DNA from: Thalassospira xianhensis MCCC 1A02616
GTDB lineage: Bacteria; Pseudomonadota; Alphaproteobacteria; Rhodospirillales; Thalassospiraceae
Assembly: GCF_003326475.1 (NCBI RefSeq)
Contig: NZ_JPWA01000009.1
Location: 62,001-126,000, forward strand
Direction of reading: 5' to 3'
DNA: 64,000 nt
Shown: positions 1-9,258 of the stretch, in pieces
How positions within the stretch are numbered: the first letter of the stretch is position 1
Layout of the letters: every line of letters begins with the position of its first letter
Made by a program: the position numbers and the translations under genes
The notes under the pieces: generated by a model
What the model saw: only the letters and a program-made list of their open reading frames with translations
What the model was told of the DNA's origin: nothing
Databases searched by the model: none

Positions 1-249
1 ATCGTCAAACGCCACCCGCCTAAGGTTCTGACCGATGCAGCTGATAACCTTCTGATCCATTTTTCGCTGCTGTTCGTTCCGGCCGGTGTCGGTGTGGTGA
101 CACAGCTCGACCGGCTGCGTGGGGACTGGTTGCCGATTACGGCCGCCCTGATTTTTTCCACCTTGCTTGCGATGGTTCTGACCGCCCTTCTGATGTCGAA
201 ACTTCTTCCCAAACCGAAGGCATCGGTTAGCGACGGGGACGCAAAATAA
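1..249 (+). CDS. CidA/LrgA family holin-like protein, 3' end only
   Basis: The window opens inside this gene; the visible frame starts at base 1 and ends with TAA at 247-249, giving about 82 C-terminal residues. Two hydrophobic stretches are visible, a LIHFSLLFVPAGVGV segment typical of the LrgA/CidA family and a second near the C-terminus, followed by a short charged tail. The stop overlaps the ATG of the LrgB-like gene by one base (TAATG), so the two are translationally coupled, as lrgAB pairs usually are. LrgA-type proteins are small holin-like membrane proteins linked to murein hydrolase control or to export of small carboxylates; the substrate here is not known. The N-terminus lies outside the window. 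Confidence 0.8.
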   Translation: MVKRHPPKVLTDAADNLLIHFSLLFVPAGVGVVTQLDRLRGDWLPITAALIFSTLLAMVLTALLMSKLLPKPKASVSDGDAK

Positions 250-974
250 TGGGCGAGACAGATATCACGCAGCTTTGGGTTTATCTTTCGACCAAGCCAT
301 TAACCGGCCTTACCATTACGCTTGTCGCCTATTCCATCGGGTTCTGGCTGTATCAGAAAACCGACCGCAATCCGGTTTGCAATCCGGTGGTCATCGCCAT
401 TGCATTGATTGCGTTGCTGCTCGAAAGCACCGACACCCCCTATGCGACCTATTTCGAAGGGGCACAGTTCGTGCACTTCCTTTTGGGTCCGGCGACGGTG
501 GCACTTGCCGTACCGCTGTTTCGTCAGATGGAAACACTGAAACGGGCATTGCCGGTGATTATTTTCGGTGTGCTGTTTGGATCGCTGGTTGCGAGCGTCA
601 GCACAGTTGTTCTGGCCTGGATCCTTGGGGCCAGCCCGGAAACACTGGCGTCACTGGCACCCAAATCGGTCACGACACCGGTTGCTATGGGTATTGCCGA
701 TGAAATTGGTGGTGTCCCGGCCCTGACTGCGGTTTGCGTGATCGCAACCGGCATTGTCGGGGCAACACTGGGCCCGATGGTGATGAATTTGGCCCGATTG
801 AAAGACTGGCGGGCGCGCGGATTTGCCATGGGGGTTGCCGCACACGGAATCGGAACGGCACGGGCGTTTCAGGTCAATGAAACAGCCGGGGCGTTTTCAG
901 GATTGGCGATGGGGTTAAATACATTGGCCACCGCCCTGACCCTGCCATTCCTGTGGCATTGGTTCTTCGGGTGA
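249..974 (+). CDS. LrgB family membrane protein
   Basis: This 241-residue integral membrane protein has the normal length of LrgB/CidB proteins. It has about seven hydrophobic segments, and the conserved C-terminal part is seen in the stretch GIADEIGGVPALTAV (about residues 148-162) and in RGFAMGVAAHGIGTARA (about 190-206), where LrgB proteins carry their signature GxAAHGxGTA. Its ATG overlaps the stop of the preceding LrgA-like gene, so the pair forms an operon. Family members act with LrgA in membrane-associated control of murein hydrolases, and plant and Bacillus homologues transport glycolate or pyruvate. The sequence does not tell which role applies here. Confidence 0.9.
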   Translation: MGETDITQLWVYLSTKPLTGLTITLVAYSIGFWLYQKTDRNPVCNPVVIAIALIALLLESTDTPYATYFEGAQFVHFLLGPATVALAVPLFRQMETLKRALPVIIFGVLFGSLVASVSTVVLAWILGASPETLASLAPKSVTTPVAMGIADEIGGVPALTAVCVIATGIVGATLGPMVMNLARLKDWRARGFAMGVAAHGIGTARAFQVNETAGAFSGLAMGLNTLATALTLPFLWHWFFG

Positions 975-1003
975 GTCGAAACCCACCCGAAGCCACAAAA
1001 CCC

Positions 1004-2707
1004 TTAACCGGCACGTAGCTGTTTGAGGAAGTCGGAGACCGTTCTGTGAAGGGTTTCGATCTGCCCTGACAGGGCACCGACATTTGTATCAAGCTCGCTT
1101 GCGGCAGCACCGCTGCTGCTTGCGGCCTGATGGATTTCCTCGATATTGCTTACAACCTCGCTTGAACCGCTCGACGCGGTCGCAGCACTGTTGGCGATCT
1201 CACTGACGGCAGCATTCTGTTCGGAAACAGATGCTGAAATACCGTTGGTGATATCGTTGATGGTCGCGATGGTCTGGGTCACTTTTTCAATGGCCTCGAC
1301 CGTCAGTTTGGTTTCGCTTTGAATCGCCCCGATCTGCTGGGCGATTTCATCTGTCGCCTTGGCCGTCTGATTGGCAAGGTTTTTGACTTCCTGCGCAACA
1401 ACGGCAAAGCCTTTGCCTGCCTCGCCGGCACGGGCGGCCTCAATCGTGGCGTTTAGTGCCAGCAGGTTGGTCTGGGCCGCAATGTCGTTAATCAGACTAA
1501 CGACTTCGCCGATCCGTTCTGCCGCATCGGCAAGACCGCTAACCATTTCATTGGCCCGCGATGCTTCACCCACCGCGGTATCAGCGATTGATGTCGATTC
1601 ATCGACCTGGTTTCCGATACCGGTAATCGATGCTGAAAGTTCTTCGGTTGCGGCGGCAACAGTCTGAACGCTTCGGGCCGACTCGTTGGCCGCTTCGCTG
1701 ACATGGCTGCTTTGGCGAACCGAATGATCGGCAGAATCCCGCATCTGACGGGTCGAACGCATCATGCCCTCGGTTGCCTGACGGACCGAGGAAACGATCT
1801 GCCCGACAGATTCCTCAAGCTCCTTCGCCAGGCGGTTACGCTGCTGAACGCGTTCATCTTCGTTGCGTTTTTCCGCCAAAATTCGGGCTTCCTCGGCTTC
1901 CTTGATCTGGCCTGCGGTTTCTTTCCACCGAACAAGACCATCAGCAATCACACCGATTTCATCCTTGCGCGCCGTGTAGGCAACATCGCCGGAAAAATCA
2001 CGATCAACAAACCGGGCAATGGTATTGCCCAGAACATGAAGTGGACCAAGCTGCCAGCGCAGCAGAACCACCAGCAGAACACCGGCAATCAGGGCAACAA
2101 CAACACCGGCAATGGCAATGCGAAGCTCGATAGCGGTCGCGACTTCGGCAACTTCGGCCTTTTTGATCCCGACATACAGAATGCCGATCACATCCCCGCC
2201 CGGATTAAAGATCGGAGTATACTGGGTAACGTAGGCGGTACCAAGAATGACGGCCTCACCACGGAATGTTTTTCCCGATGTTGTAGGCGCATAAGCGGCA
2301 CTGCCATTGCCCAACATTGTACCAACAGCACGCTGGCCATCAGGTTTGATGATGTTGGTGGAAACGCGGATAAAGTCCTTTTCAGCTGGCACCCAGGAAA
2401 ATACCGTTGCCGTCTGACCGGTTGCCGTTCCGATACGGTCAATCAGGCTGTGAGATGACAGATCCGGAATTTCGGGCATAACCAGCTTGGTTGTTTCACC
2501 GTCGGAACCGATAGTAACTTTTAAATCCGGATAGGCATCCTGCAGCAAAAGAGCAGCAACACGCAAATTGAGCTTTTGCGATTGCAGGCTGGTATCACTT
2601 ACCTGCTGATCAATACGCTGCATGATAACCACGCCAAGCAGGAAGATACCGCTGACTAGGATGATCAAGGCTGCCAGTGCAACCTTGAAAACAATACTTC
2701 TGGACAT
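1004..2707 (-). CDS. Methyl-accepting chemotaxis protein with periplasmic Cache domain
   Basis: A 567-residue transmembrane chemoreceptor. The first membrane helix is about residues 7-29, a single periplasmic Cache-type sensor domain (Cache_3-Cache_2 style, ending in [16 protein letters not shown]) spans about 30-187, the second helix is about 190-214, and a HAMP domain follows. The C-terminal half is the signalling coiled coil with the highly conserved hairpin tip ([20 protein letters not shown]) that binds CheW and CheA. The ligand cannot be read from sequence; Cache domains of this subtype often bind small carboxylates. It is transcribed alone, convergent with the LrgB-like gene. One of three chemoreceptors in the window. 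Confidence 0.93.
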   Translation of the reverse strand: MSRSIVFKVALAALIILVSGIFLLGVVIMQRIDQQVSDTSLQSQKLNLRVAALLLQDAYPDLKVTIGSDGETTKLVMPEIPDLSSHSLIDRIGTATGQTATVFSWVPAEKDFIRVSTNIIKPDGQRAVGTMLGNGSAAYAPTTSGKTFRGEAVILGTAYVTQYTPIFNPGGDVIGILYVGIKKAEVAEVATAIELRIAIAGVVVALIAGVLLVVLLRWQLGPLHVLGNTIARFVDRDFSGDVAYTARKDEIGVIADGLVRWKETAGQIKEAEEARILAEKRNEDERVQQRNRLAKELEESVGQIVSSVRQATEGMMRSTRQMRDSADHSVRQSSHVSEAANESARSVQTVAAATEELSASITGIGNQVDESTSIADTAVGEASRANEMVSGLADAAERIGEVVSLINDIAAQTNLLALNATIEAARAGEAGKGFAVVAQEVKNLANQTAKATDEIAQQIGAIQSETKLTVEAIEKVTQTIATINDITNGISASVSEQNAAVSEIANSAATASSGSSEVVSNIEEIHQAASSSGAAASELDTNVGALSGQIETLHRTVSDFLKQLRAG

Positions 2708-2775
2708 AATTACTCGTCCCCTGACCCCAATGCATCAAGCCCAATGGCACCAATGCAAATAACTGCCCACAACCC

Positions 2776-2797
2776 AAAAACCTGACCGATAGTCAGG
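2776..2797 (-). terminator. Candidate terminator of truA
   Basis: Read on the minus strand this is a 6 bp stem (CCTGAC / GTCAGG) with a 5-nt loop followed at once by five T residues. It lies about 170 bases beyond the truA stop and upstream of the chemoreceptor gene, so it would insulate the two. The stem is short, so efficiency is uncertain. Confidence 0.45.
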
Positions 2798-2963
2798 CTG
2801 GATCAGACTTCAACACTACAGCGATTTAATAATCGCACTTATGTCTTTGGAATCTGGTGATCTTTATTTGGCAGTTCAAGAATGTAAAATCAAAACAGCT
2901 GAACATTTGTGCAAAAAATGATCAAAACTGCCGAAAATCCGGGACTCACTGAAAACAGAATGC

Positions 2964-3710
2964 TCAGTAATCGACTTTGACGAAATAAAGCCCATCGGCT
3001 GGGGCTGTTGGCCCGCCTGCCTTGCGATCGCAAGCTTCAAGTGCTGTTTTGACGTCAATCGGCTTCCAGTTGCCCTTGCCCACCAAGACAAGAGTTCCGA
3101 CCATATTGCGGACCTGATGATGCAGGAATGAACGGCTTTCGGTATAGACCCGGATATCAATCGGGTTTTCCTCGCTGCGCTTGATCTCAAGCTTTTCGAG
3201 CGTCTTGATCGGACTTTTGGCCTGACAGTCGGTTGCCCGGAAGGTAGTGAAATCAAACGTACCGATCAGATGCTGAGCGGCTTCGTTCATCGCTTCAATA
3301 TTAAGGGGTTTGTATATCCCCCATGCCAGCCCCGCTTCAAATGTCAGCGGCGCACGACGATTGATGATGCGATACATGTAGTACCGCTTCTTTGACGAAA
3401 ACCGGGCATGGAAGTCTTCTGTAACTTCTTCACACTTCCTGATCGCAATGGGATCAGGCTTCAGGTGATGGTTCAGCGCATTCATCACCACATCGGCGGG
3501 ATAGTATTTCGGCAGATCAAAATGCACGACCTGACCAAGGGCATGAACCCCGGCATCGGTCCGGCCCGACACATGGACGCGCACGAACGTACCTGCGAAT
3601 TTTTCGATTGCGGTCTCAAAGACCTGCTGAACCGAAATCACTTCGTCCTGGAACTGCCAACCATGATAGGGGCGGCCATCATATTCGACGGTACATTTAT
3701 AGCGTTGCAT
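2964..3710 (-). CDS. truA: tRNA pseudouridine(38-40) synthase TruA
   Basis: The 248-residue product converts uridines 38-40 of the tRNA anticodon stem-loop to pseudouridine. The catalytic aspartate is seen in the motif SGRTDAGVHALGQ (D52 from the chosen start), and the family motifs HGWQFQ near residue 18 and FLHHQVRNMVGTL near the C-terminus are present. The frame stays open 28 codons further upstream, but the start at MQRYKCTVEYDG matches the normal family N-terminus, and the longer frame would run through the argG terminator hairpin. It lies downstream of argG on the same strand. Confidence 0.95.
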   Translation of the reverse strand: MQRYKCTVEYDGRPYHGWQFQDEVISVQQVFETAIEKFAGTFVRVHVSGRTDAGVHALGQVVHFDLPKYYPADVVMNALNHHLKPDPIAIRKCEEVTEDFHARFSSKKRYYMYRIINRRAPLTFEAGLAWGIYKPLNIEAMNEAAQHLIGTFDFTTFRATDCQAKSPIKTLEKLEIKRSEENPIDIRVYTESRSFLHHQVRNMVGTLVLVGKGNWKPIDVKTALEACDRKAGGPTAPADGLYFVKVDY

Positions 3711-3745
3711 GGGCTGCTTTATAGCTGGTTTATCGCCGGGCTTGG

Positions 3746-3782
3746 AAACGAAAACGAGGGGCATGATGATTGCCCCTCGTTT
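3746..3782 (-). terminator. Terminator of argG
   Basis: An 11 bp perfect stem (AAACGAGGGGC at 3752-3762 with its complement at 3772-3782) and a 9-nt loop. On the minus strand the stem is followed by TTCGTTT, fitting a rho-independent terminator placed 28 bases after the argG stop and before the truA start. It argues that truA has its own promoter. Confidence 0.7.
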
Positions 3783-3784
3783 CC

Positions 3785-3793
3785 TTATCCACA
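3785..3793 (+). other. Single perfect DnaA-box consensus
   Basis: TTATCCACA is an exact match to the high-affinity DnaA box. It stands alone between the argG terminator and the argG stop codon, with no second box seen nearby, so an origin is not supported. It may be chance, or a single DnaA binding site. Confidence 0.3.
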
Positions 3794-3809
3794 ATCTCTT
3801 GCGGAAAAC

Positions 3810-5030
3810 TTACTTCACGCCGTCGCGGTCAAAACCAAGACGCAGGCGAAGAGCATTCAGCTTGATGAAGCCTTCTGCGTCGCGCTGGTTGTAAACGGTG
3901 TCGGCTTCGAACGTGACATGTTCTTCGGAGTAGATCGAGTTCGGCGACTTGCGGCCGGTAACCGTGACGTTACCCTTGTAAAGGTCAAGACGGACAATAC
4001 CGTTGACGGTTTTCTGGGTTTCGTCGATCAGGCGCTGCAGGGCCTGACGTTCCGGCGACCACCAGTAACCGTTATAGATCATCTCTGCATAGCGCGGCAT
4101 CAGCTCGTCTTTGAGGTGGCCCGCGTTACGGTCAAGGGTGATGCTTTCCATGGCACGGTGTGCAACCGACAGAATGGTGCCGCCCGGGGTTTCGTAAACA
4201 CCGCGCGACTTCATGCCGACATAACGGTTTTCGACCAGATCAAGACGACCGATGCCGTTTTTGCCCGCAACGTCGTTCAACTTGGTCAGAAGGGTCGCCG
4301 GGCTCATACGTTCACCGTTCACGGCAACCGGATTACCCTGTTCAAACTCAATTTCAATCGTAGTGATCGCATCGGGTGCGTTTTGCGGCGACACGGTACG
4401 TTCAAACATCTGTTCGTTCGGCTTGACCCACGGATCTTCCAGCGCCTTGCCTTCATAGGAAATGTGCAGAAGGTTGGCATCGGTTGAATAAGGGGGTTCG
4501 TCACCGCCCAGCTTATCAGCCGAGATCGGAATCTGGTGTTCGCGGGCAAAGTTCAGAAGGGCGGTACGCGAATTCAGTTTCCATTCACGCCAAGGCGCAA
4601 TGACCTTCACGTTCGGCTTAAGGGCATAATAGCCGAGCTCAAAACGGACCTGATCGTTGCCCTTGCCGGTGGCACCGTGGGAAACGGCATCTGCACCGAC
4701 TTCTTCGGCGATTTCAATCTGGCGTTTGGCAATCAGCGGACGCGCAATTGAGGTACCGAGCAGATACACACCTTCATAAAGGGCGTTCGCACGGAACATC
4801 GGGAAGACATAGTCGCGAACGAATTCTTCGCGCAGATCTTCGATGAAAATCTGTTTGACGCCAAACATCTCGGCTTTCTTGCGGGCAGGTTCCAGTTCCT
4901 CGCCCTGGCCGAGATCGGCGGTGAAAGTCACGACTTCGCAGTTATATTCTTCGCGCAGCCATTTCAGGATGATGGAGGTATCAAGCCCGCCTGAATAGGC
5001 AAGCACCACCTTTTTGACCTGATCGCTCAT
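3810..5030 (-). CDS. argG: Argininosuccinate synthase ArgG
   Basis: The 406-residue enzyme joins citrulline and aspartate using ATP, the penultimate step of arginine synthesis. The N-terminal ATP-pyrophosphatase loop AYSGGLDTS (about residues 10-18) is intact, and the family motifs [14 protein letters not shown] and SPGGT-type C-terminal segment YETPGGTIL are present. Length is normal for the family. The open frame continues 87 codons upstream, but the chosen ATG at 5030-5028 gives the standard N-terminus. A pair of TTGCAA palindromes lies 71-90 bases upstream. Confidence 0.97.
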   Translation of the reverse strand: MSDQVKKVVLAYSGGLDTSIILKWLREEYNCEVVTFTADLGQGEELEPARKKAEMFGVKQIFIEDLREEFVRDYVFPMFRANALYEGVYLLGTSIARPLIAKRQIEIAEEVGADAVSHGATGKGNDQVRFELGYYALKPNVKVIAPWREWKLNSRTALLNFAREHQIPISADKLGGDEPPYSTDANLLHISYEGKALEDPWVKPNEQMFERTVSPQNAPDAITTIEIEFEQGNPVAVNGERMSPATLLTKLNDVAGKNGIGRLDLVENRYVGMKSRGVYETPGGTILSVAHRAMESITLDRNAGHLKDELMPRYAEMIYNGYWWSPERQALQRLIDETQKTVNGIVRLDLYKGNVTVTGRKSPNSIYSEEHVTFEADTVYNQRDAEGFIKLNALRLRLGFDRDGVK

Positions 5031-5100
5031 TGGAGTGACGCCTTTCTTCTTCCGATGTAAACCGGGGCGCGGCACATTCAGGCCAACGTCCCTTGCGGGG

Positions 5101-5120
5101 TTGCAACACATACATTGCAA
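5101..5120. promoter_or_regulatory. Paired TTGCAA palindromes upstream of argG
   Basis: Two copies of the self-complementary hexamer TTGCAA occur at 5101-5106 and 5115-5120, one and a half helical turns apart. They sit between the divergent argG and metallopeptidase genes. Spacing and symmetry fit an operator for a dimeric regulator of argG, but the regulator is not identified. Confidence 0.25.
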
Positions 5121-5180
5121 AAGTCCCCTAGACCTTGAGCGCGGAGTATAGGAAAACACTACTGCCGGGCAAGGGCCAAG

Positions 5181-5966
5181 ATGGCCTTCCGGCCAAAAAG
5201 GCGCAAAAAGTACGAAAATTCTGCCCTGCTTTTGGAAAATCCGGCCCAAATGTTGCGAAACATCGAAGAAACCGAAATCGATTTGCCCCAAATTGGTCCG
5301 CTGCCAGTCCGGTTGCGCCCCAGTGCGCGTGCGACGCGACTCAAATTGCGGATCGATCCGGCGTTTGACGGTGTCGAAATTGTCGTGCCCAACGGCGTTT
5401 CTCGCAAAACGGCAATATCAATGCTGCATCAGCATGGTGACTGGGTCACCGCTCATATGAACCGCCTGCCCGAACGCGTACAGTTCGTTCCGGGCGCCTG
5501 GGTACCATTCATGGGCAATGAACACGCCATACGCACCGTTCCCGACGCCAAGCGCGGCGTGTGGGCCGAAGCAGGTGTGATCTGGGTTTCAGGATTGCCC
5601 GAGCATACCAATCGCCGGGTTTCGGACTGGTTAAAAAAGCAGGCGAAGCTTGAAATCGCGCCTCGTGCACATGCCTATGCAGAACGGATCGGCAAGAAGG
5701 TCAATCGCATTTCATTGAAGGATACGCGCACACGCTGGGGCAGTTGCTCATCGAACGGCAATCTGTCTTTTAGCTGGCGACTCGTTCTGGCCCCCGAAGA
5801 CGTGCTGGATTATGTGGTTGCCCACGAAGTTGCTCACCTTCAGGAACTGAATCATAGTGCGCGTTTCTGGGCTGTCGTCGAAGACCTTTATGGCCCATCA
5901 AAAAAGCAGCAGCACTGGCTAAAGAAGAACGGTTCGGCCCTGCATCGATATGGCGCAGGCAGCTAA
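5181..5966 (+). CDS. YgjP/SprT-like M48-type zinc metallopeptidase (DUF45)
   Basis: The 261-residue protein carries the zinc-protease motif HEVAH at residues 215-219, within [16 protein letters not shown], which also supplies the downstream histidine of the HExxH...H arrangement seen in DUF45/YgjP proteins. The motif [19 protein letters not shown] just before it is the family hallmark. No membrane segment or signal peptide is visible, so it is probably cytosolic. A start 23 codons later (5250) is possible, and neither has a strong ribosome binding site. It is divergent from argG. The physiological substrate of this family is not known. Confidence 0.88.
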   Translation: MAFRPKRRKKYENSALLLENPAQMLRNIEETEIDLPQIGPLPVRLRPSARATRLKLRIDPAFDGVEIVVPNGVSRKTAISMLHQHGDWVTAHMNRLPERVQFVPGAWVPFMGNEHAIRTVPDAKRGVWAEAGVIWVSGLPEHTNRRVSDWLKKQAKLEIAPRAHAYAERIGKKVNRISLKDTRTRWGSCSSNGNLSFSWRLVLAPEDVLDYVVAHEVAHLQELNHSARFWAVVEDLYGPSKKQQHWLKKNGSALHRYGAGS

Positions 5967-5985
5967 ACACTTTCGGAGTCTCGAT

Positions 5986-6618
5986 ATGCTGATCCCTCTT
6001 GAAACACTGCTGATTTTCATCCCGACGGCACTGGCACTGAACATGACGCCGGGAAACGACATGCTGTTTTGCCTTGGTCAGGGAATTAAATCAGGACCGA
6101 GGGCTGGTTTGGCTGCCAGCTTCGGGATCGCAACGGGTGCCATGATCCATACTCTTCTTGCCGGTCTCGGACTGGCAGCGGTGGTCGTCGCCCACCCGGT
6201 TGCGCTGGAAATTCTGCGCTGGGCGGGGATCGGTTATCTGGTGTGGCTGGCGTTCCAATCGTTCCGGGATCAAGGCGGCGTTTTGAAACCGGCAAAAACC
6301 GCACCAGCAACCGCAATAAAAGCCTGGCGTGATGGCATCGTTGTTAATCTGCTTAATCCAAAGATCATCGTTTTCGTGCTGGCTTTTATTCCCCAATTCG
6401 TTGACCCGGCACGTGGATCGGTGCTGGCACAGTTTCTGATCCTTGGTGTGATCCTGAATATCGGCGGCACGATTATCAATTGTCTGGTCGGCGGTTTTGC
6501 CGGAAAGCTTGGCCAGTTTCTGTCACGCTCGGCCCGTCTGGCACGTGCGTTTCAGATTTTTACTGGTTGTGTATTTCTGGCACTTGCGGCCCGGCTGGCT
6601 TTTGACAAACGTGCATAG
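5986..6618 (+). CDS. LysE/RhtB family amino-acid exporter
   Basis: A 210-residue membrane protein with about six hydrophobic helices. The N-terminal motif ALNMTPGNDMLFCLGQGI matches the PGPxxxxxxxxG signature of LysE/RhtB exporters, with N in place of the second P-region residue. The ATG at 5986 follows a GGAG at a suitable distance; an in-frame ATG 36 bases earlier overlaps the metallopeptidase stop. Members export amino acids such as lysine, threonine or homoserine lactone; the substrate here is unknown. It is convergent with the LysR gene, with only 8 bases between. Confidence 0.88.
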   Translation: MLIPLETLLIFIPTALALNMTPGNDMLFCLGQGIKSGPRAGLAASFGIATGAMIHTLLAGLGLAAVVVAHPVALEILRWAGIGYLVWLAFQSFRDQGGVLKPAKTAPATAIKAWRDGIVVNLLNPKIIVFVLAFIPQFVDPARGSVLAQFLILGVILNIGGTIINCLVGGFAGKLGQFLSRSARLARAFQIFTGCVFLALAARLAFDKRA

Positions 6619-6626
6619 CACAAGCA

Positions 6627-7532
6627 TCACAGAACACAGCCCGCCTTGCGCAAATCGGGCAATTCCGCACGCAGGAAGCTCAGAAAACTGCGTTCGACCG
6701 CACTGAGTTCGCCCGAAGACCGGAAAAGTGCCACGTCCCATTCAATCGCCGGGGTCAAAGGACGTGCAACGACCTTTTCCTCGTCCACCAGCAAAGTCGC
6801 AAACGGATCAATAACCGCAATGCCGACATTGCGTTCAACCAGCCGGGAAATCGTCCGAATAGTGCGGGCTTCAACCGCGATCTTGCGTGGCCAGCCTGCG
6901 ATTTGGAAAATGTAATCAATTTTGGTGCGGAGCGGCGATCCGATCGACAGTTCGACAAAGCTTTCACCACGCAAAAGATCGATATCAATGGTTTCAAATC
7001 CGGCCAGCCGGTGATTTCGCGGCATCAGGCACACCGCCCGGCATTGCGCCAGCGGCATGACTTCCATATTCGGGTCCTGAAGATCAAGCGTGATGCCAAT
7101 ACCCAGATCACATTGCCGGGTTGTGACCATATCGAGCATACCTTCAAGGCCAGTATCGGCAATACTGACCGAAACGTTGGGGTGAGCACACTTGAACTTT
7201 GCAACCACATCAAGAAGATAGGTATCAACATAGATCGGCTGGGCCGCGATCCGGATGCTACCAAGCTGCTCGTTGGCAATGGCGCGGGCCTGTGTTTCGA
7301 TTTCACGCAGAGAATTAAGCGACCGCAGAACCGTTGTGTGAAACTGCAATGCCTCGGTCGTTGGCGAAAGCTGGTTTCGTTTGCGGTTGAACAACGCAAA
7401 CCCGACAGATTTTTCAAAACTGTTTAACAACCGACTGACCATGGGCTGACTGATATTCATGGCCTGTGCCGCCTTGGTGACGGAACCGTAGGTCATAAAG
7501 GCGTTGAAGCTTTCAAGTTCTCGCAAATTCAT
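6627..7532 (-). CDS. LysR family transcriptional regulator of the tct locus
   Basis: A 301-residue LysR-type regulator: winged helix-turn-helix at about residues 3-60 (SVTKAAQAMNISQPMVSRLL), then a periplasmic-binding-protein-like effector domain. It is divergent from tctC with 151 bases between, and the perfect inverted repeat at 7550-7580 lies just upstream of its start. That arrangement suggests it controls both itself and tctCBA-argE, with the effector probably being the transported compound or a product of it. Confidence 0.92.
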   Translation of the reverse strand: MNLRELESFNAFMTYGSVTKAAQAMNISQPMVSRLLNSFEKSVGFALFNRKRNQLSPTTEALQFHTTVLRSLNSLREIETQARAIANEQLGSIRIAAQPIYVDTYLLDVVAKFKCAHPNVSVSIADTGLEGMLDMVTTRQCDLGIGITLDLQDPNMEVMPLAQCRAVCLMPRNHRLAGFETIDIDLLRGESFVELSIGSPLRTKIDYIFQIAGWPRKIAVEARTIRTISRLVERNVGIAVIDPFATLLVDEEKVVARPLTPAIEWDVALFRSSGELSAVERSFLSFLRAELPDLRKAGCVL

Positions 7533-7549
7533 TGGTTGGCCCGCGACTC

Positions 7550-7580
7550 ATTTCAGTATGTAAATTAGTTATACTGAAAT
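7550..7580. promoter_or_regulatory. Probable LysR operator between lysR and tctC
   Basis: ATTTCAGTAT at 7550-7559 and its exact complement ATACTGAAAT at 7571-7580 flank an 11-base spacer. The inner ends read TAT-N11-ATA, an extended form of the T-N11-A core bound by LysR-type dimers. It lies 18 bases upstream of the lysR start and about 104 bases upstream of tctC. Confidence 0.7.
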
Positions 7581-7683
7581 TAATTTTTTGCGTCACGAGT
7601 TATAGTTTGCGATGGAATGTATACAAAACAAAAAACGACGAGCTCGGGCAATCCTGCCACCACCAAACAGGGAGACATGAAAA

Positions 7684-8673
7684 ATGTTTCGACAGCTCAA
7701 AAAGGCCGCGACTTTTGCGGCTGCAGTTCTTGCAACCACAACACTGGTTTCGACCGCACAGGCCGCTGACTATCCAGAAAAAGCCATCACCCTTGTCGTG
7801 CCTTATGGCGCAGGTGGCGCATCGGATCTTGCCGGTCGTGCCCTGGCTGAAACCGCACGCAATTACACCAACGAACAGCCGGTCGTGGTTGTGAACAAAA
7901 CCGGCAATGGTGGCATGAATGGTGCCCGTTACGTCACCGAACAGAAGCCGGATGGTTACACCCTGCTGCTGTCACGCGTTGGTATGGCACTGTATCCGGC
8001 CGTTTACACCGACAGCCCGGTTGCCTGGGATGATTACACCTTCCTTGGCATTCTTGAATCAACCCCGATGATCCTTGCAGTCAATGCAAACTCGGACATC
8101 AAAACCGTTGATGAGCTGCTTGCCAAAATCAAATCAAGCAATGGCGCGACCACCTATGCTGCATCCGGCCCCACCGCGATTGACGGCTTTACGGTTCAGG
8201 CCCTTCTGGCCGATGCCGATCTAGATCCGCTGTCTGCTTCCACCCTCGTGCCATACAAAGGCGGCAGCGCCCTTGCCGCAGCTCTTCTTGGCGGTCACGT
8301 CGACTTCCTGGCTATTGCGGCCGGTTCGCTGATGCCTCACATCGAAGCTGGCAAAATGCGTGCACTGATGGTTTACGCACCGAAACGCATGGATGCCCTT
8401 CCTGACGTTCCAACTGCCAAGGAACTTGGTTACAATCTTGCCGGACAGGTTGACGGCTGGAGCGGATTGTTCGCCCCGAAAGATCTGCCGGAAGACGTTG
8501 TTGCAAAATGGAAAGACATCCTTTCGAACGTTGCAACCAACGACCAGTGGCTTGATCTTGCCAAGAAACGCGGCTCTGTCTCAGTCGTTGGTGACCAGGA
8601 CCCGGCTGCCTTCGTCAAAAGCCAGTACGAGCTCTATAACGGCATGGCCAAGAAATTCGGTTACATTCAGTAA
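7684..8673 (+). CDS. tctC: Tripartite tricarboxylate transporter substrate-binding protein (TctC/Bug family)
   Basis: A 329-residue periplasmic binding protein. Residues 1-27 form a clear Sec signal peptide ending in AQA before ADYPEKAI. The mature protein has the Bug-family hallmarks VPYGAGGASDLAGR near residue 40 and the repeated VVVNKTGNGGMNGARYV loop that closes over carboxylate ligands. It is the first gene of tctC-tctB-tctA-argE, read away from the LysR gene. TctC delivers a carboxylate-containing ligand to the TctAB permease, energised by the ion gradient. Confidence 0.95.
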   Translation: MFRQLKKAATFAAAVLATTTLVSTAQAADYPEKAITLVVPYGAGGASDLAGRALAETARNYTNEQPVVVVNKTGNGGMNGARYVTEQKPDGYTLLLSRVGMALYPAVYTDSPVAWDDYTFLGILESTPMILAVNANSDIKTVDELLAKIKSSNGATTYAASGPTAIDGFTVQALLADADLDPLSASTLVPYKGGSALAAALLGGHVDFLAIAAGSLMPHIEAGKMRALMVYAPKRMDALPDVPTAKELGYNLAGQVDGWSGLFAPKDLPEDVVAKWKDILSNVATNDQWLDLAKKRGSVSVVGDQDPAAFVKSQYELYNGMAKKFGYIQ

Positions 8674-8710
8674 TCCGCACCCCTTAATTTTCTGAATGTG
8701 AGACGGAACC

Positions 8711-9241
8711 ATGACTCCCAATCGCGATTTTTATACCGGACTGATTGCAACGGCATTCTTTGCCTTTGTCCTGTTCGTCCTGATCCCGATCTATGTGAAG
8801 GTTCCGTCTTTCATTCCCGGATTTGCCCCGCCACCTGATATGTGGCCACGTGTTATTACCGTGGTCGGGCTGGTTATGGGCATCCTTGCCATTCTTTTTG
8901 CCATTCCAAAGATGCGGGCGACCGCGAACGACCGTGTCATGTCAATTGGCGCAACAATGCACCGAAATCGTAAACTGATTGTGCGTTTTTCCGGAGTCCT
9001 GATCGGCTTTGCCGCATTCGCCTATGCGATGCCGGAAATCGGTTTTGTCCCCGCGACCATTCTGCTTCTGGCCTATCTTTTCCTGATGACCGGCAATTAC
9101 AGCCGCAAAATCTGGATGATCGGACTGACAATCGTTTTTCCGATCCTGCTTTATCTTGTTTTCACCGAAGTCACCCACACGCCTTTCCCCGAAGGCCATC
9201 TGTTTTCGGCCATCACAGCCGATTTCGTGACCCTGATCTGA
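8711..9241 (+). CDS. tctB: Tripartite tricarboxylate transporter small permease subunit TctB
   Basis: A 176-residue membrane protein with four predicted helices, the usual build of TctB, the small poorly conserved subunit of TTT transporters. Identification rests partly on its position between tctC and tctA. The start follows a GACGGAACC stretch 37 bases after tctC, and the stop is 17 bases before tctA. Confidence 0.88.
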   Translation: MTPNRDFYTGLIATAFFAFVLFVLIPIYVKVPSFIPGFAPPPDMWPRVITVVGLVMGILAILFAIPKMRATANDRVMSIGATMHRNRKLIVRFSGVLIGFAAFAYAMPEIGFVPATILLLAYLFLMTGNYSRKIWMIGLTIVFPILLYLVFTEVTHTPFPEGHLFSAITADFVTLI

Positions 9242-9258
9242 TTTGAAAGCGCCCCTTC

